From NCBI GenBank assembly GCA_036785325.1, contig JAXIVH010000021.1:2594636-2658635 (forward strand): a DNA stretch of 64,000 nt, in the 5' to 3' direction. Below, piece by piece: positions 36,201-63,939 of the stretch. The notes below the pieces were generated by a model. It saw only the letters and a program-made list of their open reading frames with translations. It was not told the DNA's origin and searched no databases. This stretch comes from Urophycis tenuis (Eukaryota > Chordata > Actinopteri > Gadiformes > Phycidae). The translations under genes were made by a program, and so were the position numbers. How positions within the stretch are numbered: the stretch's first letter is position 1; each line of letters begins with the position of its first letter.

Positions 36201-39200
36201 TCTAAAATCTAAACTGGGTCATAAAGAGACAGGCACAGTATACTTGAAACTGACAGTCAGACATTCATCTCCTTCACGGCCGAAGACTTTCGTCACGAAT
36301 TACACACAAACGATCGCTCTTTGCTCTCACCTACAGTACCATTTATACCCATGAAAAGGGAGGCTCCACAGTGCAGTTCAGTGGTCATCCTCTGTGCTCC
36401 GTCTCTCTCTCTCTCAGGGCGTGCCCATAGCGCTCGGGGGACGCGACATGATCGGCATCGCCAAGACGGGCAGCGGTAAGACGGCGGCCTTCATCTGGCC
36501 CATGCTGGTGCACATCATGGACCAGAAGGAGCTGGAGGCCGGCGAGGGCCCCATTGCCATCATAGTGTGCCCCACCAGGGAGCTGTGTCAGCAGGTAGGG
36601 ACCGAGGTCTCATCGTCTGGGTTCCATGATGCTGTTTTCTGGTCCCCACAATCAAATATTTGGGTTACGTCCTGTTAAGTCACTTGTTGTGTTTCTTTTC
36701 TCTTTAGGGTTCCTACATTTAGACTGAAGGCATTCATGAGCTAAAGCCACAAATTCCACTAGTTGCTGTGATAACTAATGACTAAAGTATTGTGCATGGC
36801 TGATTGCAGTGGCGCCAGTTGTCCAGCGGTGGCGCTGTGTCACTGCTGGGTTCATGCAGGGGAAACCCTGGATTTCCCTAAGAGATCGCTATTGAAGACC
36901 ATGGCTGCTGTCGTTCCCCAGATCCATGCGGAGTGCAAGCGGTTCGGGAAGGCCTACTCCCTGCGCTCGGTGGCGGTCTACGGAGGGGGCAGCATGTGGG
37001 AGCAGGCCAAGGCTCTCCAGGAGGGGGCGGAGATCGTGGTCTGCACCCCGGTAAGCTTGGACCTGGATGGGTTTAATCGCCCACAGCGGTGTTGCCCTTC
37101 AGCCCTGTGATATGTCAGACACGTGGGTGCTCATCGCTGTGTCTGCTTTGCACCCACAGGGCCGTCTCATCGACCACGTGAAGAAGAAGGCCACCTCGCT
37201 GCAGAGGGTGTCCTACCTGGTGTTCGACGAGGCCGACCGCATGTTCGACATGGGCTTCGGTGGGTTGGCGCTGGCGCCGGCACCGCCGTCCATTCATGTC
37301 ACCGGTGGACCTTCGGTACACTTCTGATTTCACTCTCTCTCTCTCTCTCTCTCTCTGCCCCCTCTGAACAGAATACCAGGTGAGGTCCATCGCCAGCCAC
37401 GTCCGCCCCGACAGACAGAGTAAGTCACCCCCCCCCCCCCCCAGGCCCGAGCTTTTGCGGATCACCAGAACGCGGTGTCTCGGCCCGATCTGACCTGTAT
37501 GTGATTTGGGAATCCAAACAGCTCTCCTGTTCAGCGCCACCTTCCGCAAGAAGATCGAGCGGCTGGCCCGGGACATCCTGACGGACCCCATCCGCGTGGT
37601 GCAGGGGGACATCGGCGAGGTACGGACGGCCCGGCTGCACGGCCCCACAGAACCGCCTCAGACGCTGTCGTGTTCCGAGTCACTGAGCGTTCATTCCACA
37701 GCCGGCGGTTCGCTGACTGCGTGACGTTTGTTTGTATTTATGAGCGCAATAAGAATGAACCACGACAGGCTCTGCCGTGGTTGAGAAGTAATGCAAAGTA
37801 CGCCGTGGTTTACTCCGGTCACACCGCGGTTACCTTCAGTGAGGATGTGAGCTGCTTTCATCAACAACATGAGTCCCATTGTTGTGACATGATGTTTGCA
37901 CCGTTGATTGCCCAATGAGAATCAAATGTTCAGCGCTTGGTCCTATCTATATATTTGCATATGAGCCACCACGGGTTGTTAAACCCCACACACACAGCGG
38001 CCCTTCATGACCGCAGCGCAACTGATCAGCGGTCCCCTGTCCTCGTCCCTCCAGGCCAACGAGGACGTCACCCAGGTGGTGGAGATGCTGCTGGGCGGAG
38101 CCGAGAAGTGGAACTGGCTCACCAGGCGGCTGGTGGAGTTCACCTCGTCCGGCTCCGTGCTCATCTTCGTCACCAAGAAGGCCAACTGCGAGGAGCTGGC
38201 CGCCAACCTCATCCAGGAGGGCCACAGCCTGGGCCTGCTCCACGGCGACATGGACCAGAGTGAGAGGAACAAGGTCATCGCCGACTTCAAGAAGCAGAAC
38301 CTGCCCATCCTGGTGGCCACTGATGTGGCAGGTGGGTGACCGCGTGTGGGAGTGGAAGCATCTTCATCATAATTAATACCACTTGTTACTACTAAAGTCA
38401 CATTACCATCATTGAAATATGGTATATAACTGTCTCTATACACCATATTGTCTCCGTCTCTGTCCTGTTTGATTTGTCCTTTTTCTCACGTAGCCCGTGG
38501 TCTCGATATCCCGTCCATCCGCACGGTGGTGAACTACGACGTGGCGAGAGACATCGACACACACACGCACAGGATTGGCCGAACCGGTCGCGCCGGAGAA
38601 AAGGGCGTGGCTTACACTCTCCTGACCAATAAAGACACCTCGTTCGCCGGCGACCTCGTCCGAAATCTAGAGGGGGCCAATCAAGGCGTCTCCAAAGAAC
38701 TAATGGACTTGGCCATGCAGGTGAGTGAGATGAATGAATGAATTGGATGAATGGAGAAGTGAACTCTGTCCCGTACGGCGCCATGGGAGGCTGAAGGTGT
38801 CTGACGCGTTTTGTTCCCCCACACAGAACCCCTGGTTCAGGAAGTCCCGCTTCAAGGGCGGCAAGGGCAAGAAGATGAACATTGGAGGAGGCGGTCTGGG
38901 CTACCGGGAGAGACCGGGCCTGGGGGCCGACAGCTCGGTGAGTCCACGGCGCCTCACGTCTCCTGGGCCAGTGCTTCTCACCAACGGGCCTAACCCCAAG
39001 TTCACTGGGCTTTCAATACACGGGCTGCCCGCTGCATGCGATGGCCGGCTGATGATCCGGCTGTGTTTCCCCAGGACCGCGGCGGCGGCCTGCCCTCGTT
39101 CTCCGGGGGCTACGAGGGCTACGGCAAGCCCCCCACGGGCGCCATGGGGGACCGCATGTCGGCCATGAAGCAGGCCTTCCAGGTACGGCGGTCGTCACTC

Positions 39201-40263
39201 GTCCTCCAGCCTTCTGATTGGTTCACGTATTTGCCGGTCACCATCTGGTTTTGTAATGCTTTTAGTTTTCGGGTTTTTTTTCCAAAGCACAGTTGATAAT
39301 GTAATTCCTTAGCTTTTCATGAATTCAGATGTCGATGTAGGACATCTCTGGTGAAAGGTCAGCTGTCCATCAGAAGAGCCAGGGGGTGATACGGAGCCAG
39401 AGTCTGTGTGTTTGCCAGGGCAGTGTGTATCTTCATCCTGTGGTGACTGACTCTGGGTTGGCCTGTTTCCTGCTTCCTGGCAGGCCCAGTATAAGAACCA
39501 CTTTGTGGCGGCGTCGGGCATCTCCCCGAAGCTCACCACCAAGTCCAACAGCTCCTCGGGCTGGACCAGCGCGGGCAGCCTGAGCTCGGTGCCCACCGAG
39601 TCCGCAGACGGCTCGGACCGCCCCAGGGGCGCCGGCTCCTCTTCCATGGCTCCCCCGCCTCTGTTCAGCGCCGGGACCAAGATGGCCGGCTTCACCAGCG
39701 CCGGGTCGCTGAGCTCGGTGTCCAACAGCCAGAGCGGCTACGCTCCACCGGCGCCGCCCTCGCCGCGGGACGCCCCCCGGGACCGCCACGCAGGCGACGA
39801 CCGGGGTCGCTATGGAGACGACGACAGAGGCCGCTATGGCGACGACGACAAAGGTCGCCACGGCGACTACGACAGGGGCCGCTACGGAGAGGACGACAAA
39901 GGTCGCCAGGGAGACGACGAAAGGGGTCGCTACGGAGACGGCCACTCCAGGCACGGCGATCGTCACGGCGGCGAGCGGGAGCGCCACGGTGACCGCGATC
40001 GCCACGGAGACAGGGATCGCGAGCGGTACGGGGACCGCGACCGCTACGGAGGAGGAGGAGGAGGCGGCGGCGGCGGCGGCGGTCGCCACGGCGAGGGGCG
40101 CAACGGAGACGAAAACCGGAGGGACAGAGATGACTGGAGGAGCGACCGGGAGGGCGGGGACAAGCCGGCGGGGGGGGAGGCCAAGGGGGAGGCAGCCGCG
40201 GCGGGGGACAGCTTCGCCGTGCCGGATCCACCGAAACGCAAGAAGAGCAGGTGGGACAACTGA
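33264..40263 (+). CDS. ddx42: DDX42, DEAD-box ATP-dependent RNA helicase
   Basis: Seventeen coding exons: 33264-33487, 33603-33753, 33890-33951, 34496-34532, 34871-35023, 35219-35323, 35523-35642, 36418-36594, 36922-37050, 37160-37259, 37372-37419, 37522-37619, 38055-38331, 38494-38720, 38827-38937, 39075-39182 and 39484-40263. All phases agree and give 968 residues (human 938). Helicase motifs are complete: Q motif PTPIQ, I AKTGSGKT (299-306), Ia PTRELCQQ, Ib TPGR, II DEAD (409-412), III SAT (440-442), V ATDVAARGLD and VI HRIGRTGRAG (about 586-595). The N-terminus MNWNKGG and C-terminus PPKRKKSRWDN, a nuclear-signal-like tail, match DDX42. The last exon has an expanded Gly/Arg/Asp-rich region of GRYGDDD-like repeats. 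DDX42 (SF3b125) is a nuclear helicase associated with U2 snRNP. Confidence 0.97.
33742..33815 (+). repeat. Tandemly repeated donor site after ddx42 exon 33603-33753
   Basis: GTGGAGGTGAGT occurs three times (GT at 33754, 33776 and 33804), separated by CGGGGCGAGG-like spacers. Only the first keeps the family's protein end before a phase-0 junction. Confidence 0.85.
35643..35787 (+). repeat. 29-bp minisatellite copying the ddx42 Q-motif exon end and donor
   Basis: Five units of GTACAGTGGT plus CACTCCCATTCAGTGCCAG follow the exon end at 35642. The last 18 bases of the unit match the exon's end (encoding TPIQCQ), and each unit is followed by GTAC, so six candidate donors lie in a row. The first copy has GCGAG in place of GCCAG. 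Confidence 0.95.
35788..36417. other. ddx42 intron
   Basis: Contains a two-to-three-unit TAACCC stretch near 36108 and a (CT)n tract just before the acceptor. Nothing else is recognised. Confidence 0.5.
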
Positions 40264-41190
40264 GGTGTCCCCCCTGACCGGGCCCACCGGGGGGGGGAGG
40301 GGGGGAGGGGCAGCAGCGCCCCACTGCTTCATGATGGGGACATTGGTGGGGTGGGCGGGCGGAGGGCCTGATCACCGGTAAAGGCTGACGGAGGGGGACA
40401 GTTAACGGGCCGCCAGCGCCTGGGAAAGGGAAAGCCGTCTCCGGGGCTACAGACGGAAGTGAGATGCGGGGCGGGGCGGTGGGGGCGGTCTTCACCCCGA
40501 GGCGACGGACGCGGGCGCCCCCCAGCCTGGGGGGGGAGGGGCAGCGGAGAGCAACAGAGGTCAAGTGAAGTCAGCATTCCCGCGTGGAGACGCGTCCTTT
40601 CCCTCGCCCTCTCGCCGTTGCGTCCAGATTCCTACGCTTGCAGAGCCGACGGTGTCGTCTCCTGATGTTCACCATGGGGGTGTGCGGGTGTGTGTTTGGG
40701 TGTTGTTGGACTGCGGTTCTGTCATTCGCAGTTGGCTTTTTGTTTCCGTTTCTTTGGCACAATACATTCGTGGTAGGTACATACAGAAAAAAAAAAACAA
40801 CCGTCTTGTATTTTGAGTTTTAGAAGTGCCTTCATCTGGCATATCCAAGTGTCTATGCTTTTAAACTGTATCCCCAAGCTACGCAAAATAACCTTTTCAA
40901 GTTGTCACCAGTACATGTCGAGTTTTGATTAAAGAACCTATTGTCTATTTTTGTATTTGATTGGATGAAATCGGTCCTAAGTACAGAGTAGAAGAAGTCT
41001 TTCACCAGTCGTGTTACACACACATACACAGACAGGTTGATGTACTTATAATTGGCATTTTCTTTAGGGAAAAAAAATGTAAGCACAGATCTTCATAAAT
41101 TATGTTAGTACACGCAATCATGTTGATATATGTATGGGGAAATCGTCGTTAGAATGATGATCTGTCATACATTCGATGCTTGCAAATAAA
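40264..41190 (+). other. ddx42 3' UTR
   Basis: GC-rich at first, then A/T-rich, up to AATAAA at 41185-41190. An A-run near 40789 is also present. Confidence 0.6.
41185..41190 (+). terminator. Candidate poly(A) signal of ddx42
   Basis: AATAAA 922 bases after the stop codon and about 400 bases before the limd2 start. Earlier sites are possible. Confidence 0.5.
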
Positions 41191-41601
41191 CAAGAGTTTC
41201 CATGACGCCAACGTGTGCGTATGGAAGAAAACAAGAAATCGCAAGAAAAGTAGTGAGCAGCTCTGTGTGTGTCTGTCTCCCCAGTAGGGGGAGGAGAGAC
41301 TCTCGACGAGAGGGGTGGGGGTGGGTGGGGGAGAAAGTCCTATCGACCAATAGCGTGCAACATCCTGCTGGTGATGAAAAAAGGGTTAAAAAAGGCTGAA
41401 AAACGAGACCAGGAAAGGGGGGTGACCGAGCGGAGCGCAGCGTAAAGGTCCTCGCCCGGTGTGTGTGTGTGTGAACAGCTCATCTACAACAAAGCCCCTC
41501 TCACATCTCGGCTCGGGGTCGCGGAGGAAAGAGAGCAGACGTCCTCTACACATCGAACCTTCCCCCGTGTTGTCATCGAGCAGACCCGGACGGCAGCACC
41601 G

Positions 41602-49380
<7,779 letters not shown>

Positions 49381-52300
49381 ACGCCTCGGCCTGACGCCGC
49401 CACACGTGCACGCACATGCACGCACGCACGCACACCACACACACACACACACATGCATACACACACACACACACACGCGCGCAAACCTCCCTCATTCCCA
49501 GAGTTTAGCACTCCTGTACCTTCGCTCTCCTTTACCCCCCCCCCCCCCCTCTCTCTCGTACCCCTGACCCCGTGGAGGTCAGGTGGAGTGGGTGGGGCCG
49601 GCTTCGGCACAAGCCCCCCTCTGTGTGTCCCCATGCGCATGCTGGCCTTCACCACGCCATTTTATAAGAGGTACACACACGCACGCACACACACAGACAC
49701 AAACAGTGATTCCAACACATACAGTAGAACGTGAGTGGCCAGGCGTGGTCACATGACTCCCAACACGTAGTACACGATTGGCCAGATGTGCTCACGTGAC
49801 CCGGCGACCAGTACACGGTCGTCCGGTCATGTGAGTAAGAATTGTATAATACTTTTTTTTTTTATTGTTTTTAGTTGTTTTTGTTTTTTTTATCCCCCAA
49901 TTTCTTCTGCGGAATTGGCTGTTGATTGTGACCAAATGCCTTCTCAGTCTCCCAGTATTGGCCTGGATGAAAGGAGTCAAATTTGCGTTTAGGTTTTATT
50001 CTTTTATTTGAATATAATTTTTCGTATTTAAATTTTCACCTGTCGGTACCCATAACGATATGCTCAGGCAACCATATCCCAGTCAGTGGAGCATCCACTG
50101 GTTTCGCAGCAGCGTTCCCGCCCAGGTTTGTAGAGGGCGGGCAGTGTGGTTTTTTTTTATGAATATCCAACACCACACCAACACACAATGACAGTTGTCT
50201 GGATTCTTACTCTGATGTGACTCGTCTGTCAGGTAGAAATACTTGTAATTACATACATATGTACATACATATGTTACTATAACGGAAAGAAAAAACACAT
50301 ACCTAACACCTCACAACTCTGCAGTTCCTTTTAGAGTTCACTTGGTCCTCTGGTTTGCTTTTAGTAACCTGCGCAAATTATGATTTTTAATCTGAACCCC
50401 TTGCATGTTTTATGTGTGTGAATGAGCCTAAATAGCCTTACCATCTTATGACTGTATTTGTGTTTTTATAGACATGTGTTTTCATATGGATGTTTATCCA
50501 ACCACTATTTCTTCATTTTATCTTTTTGGTAAAGTTTTACGAAGCGCTTTCTTTCTTTCTTTGTGCGTATGCTGGATTCGGTTGATGTCATCAAATACTT
50601 TGCTCTCTTCTAAGATTCTTTGGTGAAATATTACTGGGTTGTTGGTGATTGTTGTTTGTATACTCTGTACATAAAGCTGTACTCTGTGTTGTCGGTGACC
50701 ATGCCACTCTGTGCTGTGCTGTGCTCTTACCCGTGGGCCCCCCCCCCCCCGCACGCCACGCGTTCTCAATCATCGGAGGTCAATGCGGTACTTTTCCTTT
50801 AGTCTTCTTTCGCCTTTCTGAACCAAACGTTTCCCGGTTGAGGTGGAGGGCGCGGGGCTGGTGCCTGCAAGGTGGTGGTGGTGGTGGTGTTGGAGGGCTG
50901 CCCAAGCTCCTCCACCCCTGGCCAGAGACCCCCACTACTCCGTCATCACGTGTAATCCCCCCCCCCCTCGAGTGTTGGCATTGTGTGATCCTGTGATTTC
51001 ACCTTTTTGTTTAGCACCCACACCCCTTTTTTTTTTTTTTTTTTTTTGTACCCACTGCTAATATCGAGGCCCCCCCTGGCAAGCTGAGACCGCCACAGTG
51101 GGCCGGTAATGTCAAAACACGTTCCTTTTATATTGTTACGCATGCATCCTCAAACACATCCATTCTTCATTTAGCATGGGCCTTTTTTATTTTCATTTGT
51201 TTTATTCCCGGTTATTCAATTAAGTCGGCCCTCAGGTGTCTTAGTACCAAGGCGGCACCAGGACCTACTAGAATAAATGGAACCTGAGGAGGGTCGGTCT
51301 CCGTTGTAGGCTAGTCTCGTTTCGTGCCTCTGTCCTTCAAAGCCCAGCTCAGAGCGCCCCCTGCTGGGAGAGGTCGTGTTTCGTTGTTTAATCGACAGGA
51401 GAGACCCACCATCTTTGTCCTAAATCCTACTGAGGGATTATTGGCTCCAACGGCAGAGGGCCCCTCCCAAACAGCTTTGGCTTTCTTTAGGTTTTTTTTG
51501 TTCTGCACTGGCGCAACATTTCTCCATGTCAACATCTCATTCATTCTTCGACAAGAATGAGCCGAAAGCCATTCGAAAAAATTCACCCTCAACCTCGGCC
51601 TATATCATACCTCTGACTGACACTTGAATGACACGCAGTAACCTTCTTGACTGAGGGCTTACTGTGAATGAGCAGGCTGTGCAGAATAGAGAGCAAATAA
51701 GATATTTGATACTTTTGTAAAAAGAGAAGCCTTATAAATTTGCTAGCCAAACTTCCTGCAGTTTAGTTTCAAACAAGACTTTTAAAAATGAAAAGTTCTT
51801 TAAACAAAAAAAACCCGGTCTTGCTTTGTCAAATAAATCCTTTAAGCGGTTATTCATTCAACCAGCAAATCCCATAGCCATTCTCTCTACTTATTTCCTC
51901 CAATGTGACGACCTTTTATCATTTTATTATTTTAAATGTTAAGGTTTTATTTCCATTCATCACTGGTCTTCATCCATGTTCCCATGTTCCTGAGCAGTCC
52001 GCCAAGGTACCACTGCTAAACCTGTGAAATCAAAATGTTTAGAGGAACCGAAGGGTCGGCCTCGTGGTCCCGCACAGGTGGTCCCATACCGGTCCTGCCT
52101 CGTGGTCCCGTACAAGTGGACCCATACCGGTCAGCCTCGTGGTCGGTACAGCTCGGCCTGGTGGTCCCGAACAGGTTTGTCTCGTGGTCCGAACAGGCCG
52201 ATCCTTTTTCGAAACTGGTGCATAGAGCCTCAGGTGAACGTGTGGTTTCAGTTTCTTTCGAATTTTGTGCTGATTAAAAACGTAACTTTGAATGCTGTAT

Positions 52301-52529
52301 TCCATGTTTTAAAACCCGGCTTGTTCGAACGAGGGCCGGCTTTTATTCTGATGTTCTGTGTTCGTTGTCCCGGTCTGTTGAGTTCCACTCAAATGACGCT
52401 CGTGGTATTATAGGAGCCTGTCGTTTGGAAATGGAAACGCCCTCTTTTTAAGCAAACGCATTCAGTCATGGTTGATCATGTTCTCTCCATTGTTTTTCAT
52501 TTTTTACATGCTTTTGGAAGAAAAATAAA
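49381..52529 (+). other. Presumed limd2 3' UTR
   Basis: No other gene is recognisable between the limd2 stop and AATAAA at 52524-52529. It starts with (CA)n-rich sequence (49405-49480), contains AATAAA also at about 51273 and 51833, and has a degenerate GTGGTCCCG/CCATACCGGTC repeat at 52060-52205. Whether the whole stretch is transcribed is inference. Confidence 0.45.
52524..52529 (+). terminator. Candidate distal poly(A) signal of limd2
   Basis: AATAAA in an A-rich context, followed about 25 bases later by GT-rich sequence (TGTGACGTGTGTTC). It would define a 3.1-kb 3' UTR. Confidence 0.5.
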
Positions 52530-53199
52530 AAATAATGCTGGTGTTGACCGAGTTGTGACGTGTGTTCAGCAAACATGGAACTGTTTTGGATTATAGTCTG
52601 CGGGTTCAAAGGTACTTTATTTGTATTTTAGAAATGTATTCTGTGTGTGTGTGTATATACAGTATATATATAATTCTAAAACTGAATAGGCATCTGAAGA
52701 GTTTGGTGGGCTATTGTGTGATCAATGGCCCATAATAAAATCATATTGAGGGCGCTATGATTGCGCGCTATTATCTGATCAAATAAATCCCCATATTTGC
52801 TAAACAGTTAATCATATATATGTCAACATCTTAACTGGTATGAAGCCAAATAACATTGGTTTACATTTCAAAAGTAGACCAATATGTGTAACCACTTGAT
52901 TTTTCTAACGGAAATATTTGCACTGACTACGTAGCCTGGTTGGATCAGCAACGGCGTGTGTGATTGGCCAGAAATTCTCATTTCATTATGAAGTAATTAA
53001 ATAGAATAATCCGAGTTGCTCCACGTGAGCTAAATGCCACAAGGCTCTTGTGAAAGGAAAGCATACATAAACAAAAAAAAAACATAAACAAAAAAAAAAA
53101 CACGGTAAATGCGGTTAAAAATACATTAAAAATGCATTAAATGAGTTTATGTCGCATTTACAGTCAAACAATGTCATGCTATAATATGTTTTTTTTTGT
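52530..53199. other. Intergenic, limd2 to map3k3
   Basis: A/T-rich sequence without recognised genes, containing A-runs near 53073 and 53090. Confidence 0.5.
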
Positions 53200-53460
53200 T
53201 TATGAATGGGGGGGAGGGGCGGCGCTACGTCATCGTTGAGCGAGTCTGTTTTTCTTTTTGAAGCGCGCGCACGGCCACGGAGCGCGCACAGCACAGGCCT
53301 CCACAACTTAGAGCCAGCGCGCCCCCGACAGCGCGCGCCCTCTCATGTAGCCAGGGTGTTAGATGATCCGTTCGTCTGCCTTCAGGTTCTGGGCTTTATT
53401 CGGCAGAACCCCTATATGTGCTTTTTGGGGACAGCAACCCGTGGCTCCGAGTAAGCGTTT
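53200..53460 (+). promoter_or_regulatory. CpG-rich region, possible map3k3 promoter and first exon
   Basis: GC-rich stretch with GCGCGC clusters, standing out from A/T-rich flanks and placed before map3k3. A GTAAGC donor at 53451 could end a noncoding exon. There is no direct evidence of a start site. Confidence 0.4.
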
Positions 53461-53800
53461 GGTGTTTTAGTGGAGGACTGAACGGGGAAACGGAGGTTCC
53501 GGTGCTGGGACTTTTTTTTCTGTCAGGAAGTTTGACGCATTAAACATAATTTGTTACTTTGTTACTTTGTAAGCAGCGGTGAAGACGCTCTTCGTTACTT
53601 TAGTTACTTGAGTTACCCACTATCTTCGGTTCGTCTGAGGATGTCGTCCAACCTCACCAGGCAGTGTTTCAGTGTGTTCTTCTACTTCTGAACTGAGGAA
53701 CCTGAGCGACACTTCAGAGCTCGTACGTGACAGTCTCTCCTCTTCGTGCTACCCATAGCGTGCCTGGACATTCACCGAACTTGAGGGTTATTTTTTTTTT

Positions 53801-54000
53801 NNNNNNNNNNNNNNNNNNNNNNNNNNNNNNNNNNNNNNNNNNNNNNNNNNNNNNNNNNNNNNNNNNNNNNNNNNNNNNNNNNNNNNNNNNNNNNNNNNNN
53901 NNNNNNNNNNNNNNNNNNNNNNNNNNNNNNNNNNNNNNNNNNNNNNNNNNNNNNNNNNNNNNNNNNNNNNNNNNNNNNNNNNNNNNNNNNNNNNNNNNNN
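53801..54000. other. Assembly gap (200 N)
   Basis: Exactly 200 N preceded by a T-run and followed by CA/CT-rich sequence. The true length is unknown; the round number suggests a placeholder. It lies in the presumed 5' part of map3k3. Confidence 0.99.
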
Positions 54001-54984
54001 TGTACAAGCACCCAGAAGATGCAGATGCACACATGCATGCACACGCCTTCGCCCTCTCTCTTTCTCTCACACACGTGCAGGACCTTTCGGCTTCTCTCTT
54101 TCTCACTCTCTCTCGCACACACACGGACGCACACACACATGCACACACACACACACACACAAACAGAGGCTCACATGCCTGGAGGCCTGGGCTGTGTGAG
54201 CTGTTGACTCCAGACAGCCGTCAGGTGAAGGATTGGTTTTCTCTGCTGTGGAGACAGCGCAGTGCCGGAGGACCCTGTGATGTCGCTCCAAGTTACACAG
54301 CCACGATATCCCCCCCCCCTTCTGTGAGTTGACACAGCCAAGGCAGAACTTGCTCGGAGTTCAAACAAGGCAATGGGAAGATCACAGACGCACACACATG
54401 CACGCACCGCCCGTGTACCAAGTTATTGATAATTATGTAGATATGCAGAAGAGTTAGGGCATGTTTATTGGAAGTGCAACAAACTATTGTATTGTTACCT
54501 TAATGGGGACATTACAGCATTTGGACCTGCAGAGACATGGAACAGCATGACTAATTTGAGTGAGGAAAAAAAAAACAGCAACACTACAGCCATGAAAAGC
54601 ACACTGGCTTTTGTAGTTTTTATGAGCACAATTACGTGCGATATGAGTTTGGAAACATCCTCGCAACTTTAGCGTCCAATCTGTGCCCCCACTGGTCCTG
54701 TTTGGTCCTCTGGAATAGTGGAGGCCAACACTGTTGGTTTGGTGACGTCACAGCGTTGTTCCCCTCTGAAAGGCCTCTTTAACGGGGAGTCTAATAGACC
54801 CACTCCTGGAACCACTTGATTCAGCCAGCGTGGCTTCATAGGGTCTCTTTGAATGGGAGATATATTGTGATAGAGACAACCCATTAGTGCACGATTAGTG
54901 TTTCCCCTCCGTGTTGCTCCCTACCTCCTTCTCGTGTCGCCGTCTCTTGTCTCCTCAGCTTGTCGTCTCTCTAAAATAAATCCT

Positions 54985-55125
54985 GCAGGGCGTCCAGGTG
55001 GTTCACCAGGTAGAGTGCCTTTACCTTGGTCCTGGACAGCGACCCGGGTTTGATTCCAGCCCGTGGTCATTTGCTGCATGTCTTCCCCGCTCTCTACCAT
55101 GCTTTCCTCTATAATCACTATCAAA
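54985..55125 (+). mobile_element. tRNA-derived SINE fragment
   Basis: GGCGTCCAGGTGGTTCACCA then AGGTAGAGTGCC, followed by B-box-like GGGTTTGATTCC and GTCTTCCCCGCTCTCTACC, the layout of a common fish SINE head. It ends in A-rich sequence. Confidence 0.65.
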
Positions 55126-55214
55126 CAAAAAGAAAAACATGCTTCCAAAATCAATCATAAATAATAAATCATCAAATCATCATAAATGTATGATATAAAT
55201 GAATTATAAAATCT

Positions 55215-55455
55215 TTAGCTTTACCGTTAGCTTTACTGTTAGCCTTACTGTTAGCTTTACTGTTAGCTTCACCGTTAGCTTTACTGTTTGCTTTTCTGTT
55301 AGCTTTACCGTTAGCTTGACCGTTGGCTTTACTGTTAGCTTTATTGTTAGCTTTACTGTTAGCTTTACCGTTAGCTTTACCGTTGGCTTTACAGTTAGCT
55401 TTACCGTTGGCTTTACCGTTAGTTTTTACCGTTAGCTGAACCATTAGCTAAACCG
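55215..55455. repeat. 12-bp minisatellite before map3k3 exon 2
   Basis: About 20 units of GTTAGCTTTAC(T/C). It ends some 40 bases upstream of the exon acceptor at 55496. On the minus strand it reads as (Lys-Ala-Asn-Gly/Ser)n and on the plus strand as (Ser-Phe-Thr-Val)n. Confidence 0.95.
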
Positions 55456-55496
55456 TAGCTTCACGTTGCGTGGCCTCCCCCCGCTCCGCCCCCCAG

Positions 55497-62598
<7,102 letters not shown>

Positions 62599-63641
62599 GT
62601 GAGAGGGCGCCTCGGACCTCAAACCTGTCGGCCTGCATCTGTTGTCTCGTGCTAATTCCCCCCTGCTCGTTCAGCTGAAACCTATTTAGCTATTTGCAGT
62701 TTGTTGATAGTGATTTAATTGTTGTTATATAGTTATGACTTCTATTTTTAACTCTCAATCCTCCAGTGGCCCAGTTCTGGCCCGTAGTCTGACCGCTGGC
62801 TGCTCTTCCACCAGGCTTCAAAGCCTGGTGGCGCTGAGGGAGTAACGAGGCCCGGCTGCTGAGGCCGGCGGCGGCGTGTGCCGGCTTGTTTTTCCGTTGT
62901 GTTCTCCACTAGAGGGTGAGAGGGTGAGCGACTCACCCTCTCACAGGCAGCGCACCGGGTGAGAACCTTTTGTTCTGCTCGGTCGGACCAAACGGTGCTG
63001 TGATCCCGCTCCGCGTGTCCCTGCCATCCCACAGCGTGCGTCTGCAGGCCCGGGCGCCGTGCACAGCCGGGTCAGAACCACCGGCGGCGCGTATCGAAAA
63101 CCCGCAGCTCTCGTTAAAAACCACCGCCAAAATCGCTTCCTTTCCTTTCCTTTTTTTTTTTTTTCCTGAGAGCGAGCGCGGCGCGGGGTTTCCCCGGGGG
63201 CCGTGAACGCCGGCCTGGGGGGGTCTCCGTCCGCCCCGGGACCCCCCGGCCGACCTGGCAGCCGCGCCAGCGTCGGCGGTGAAGTCATAAATCCAACGTT
63301 TTAATCTCTTGGTGTGCTGCCCGGGCCCGGGGGCTGCGGGCGGGGCAGCGCGCCCTTGGGCCTCAGCTCAGTGGAACCAAACCAGCCTGTGTGCAGGTCT
63401 GAGTTGACACAAGGCGAGCGAAGCTCTTGGTTGAGTGTGTTTAGTGTGCCCCTGCTGAGATGCCCAGGTGCATGACGGAGAGACCCGTGCCCAGTAGATG
63501 GAATACACTGAGAGGGTTGTCCTGTCTTTTCACCGCCCCCCCCCCCCGCCTCACCCCCCTCTCCTCCCCCATTTTCATGTCTTTTCCTGTCTGCCACTGA
63601 GAAAACATGCTCTCGCACTTCCTGTATCTGCATGTTGCTGG

Positions 63642-63672
<31 letters not shown>

Positions 63673-63803
63673 CATGCATGCCTGTGTGCATGTGTGTCTG
63701 TCTGAAATGGTACTGAAGAATCCTGTGGTGGTGTTGTGTGTCTGCATTGCCTTGGCCTCCTATCACCCCTTAAGTCCTTCTTCCTGCCCCTGCCCCCCAA
63801 CCG

Positions 63804-63855
<52 letters not shown>

Positions 63856-63939
63856 GCACACAGGACAGTCTGTTATTTTGTTGTCTCAGTGTTGAGACTT
63901 CAGGATGTCTTGGTATATCCCTCCTCTACCACTCTCTTC

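Noticed and set aside
39433..40564. Minus-strand ORFs of 290-299 residues
   Set aside because: Antisense shadow of the GC-rich last ddx42 exon, whose plus strand matches the family to the C-terminus.
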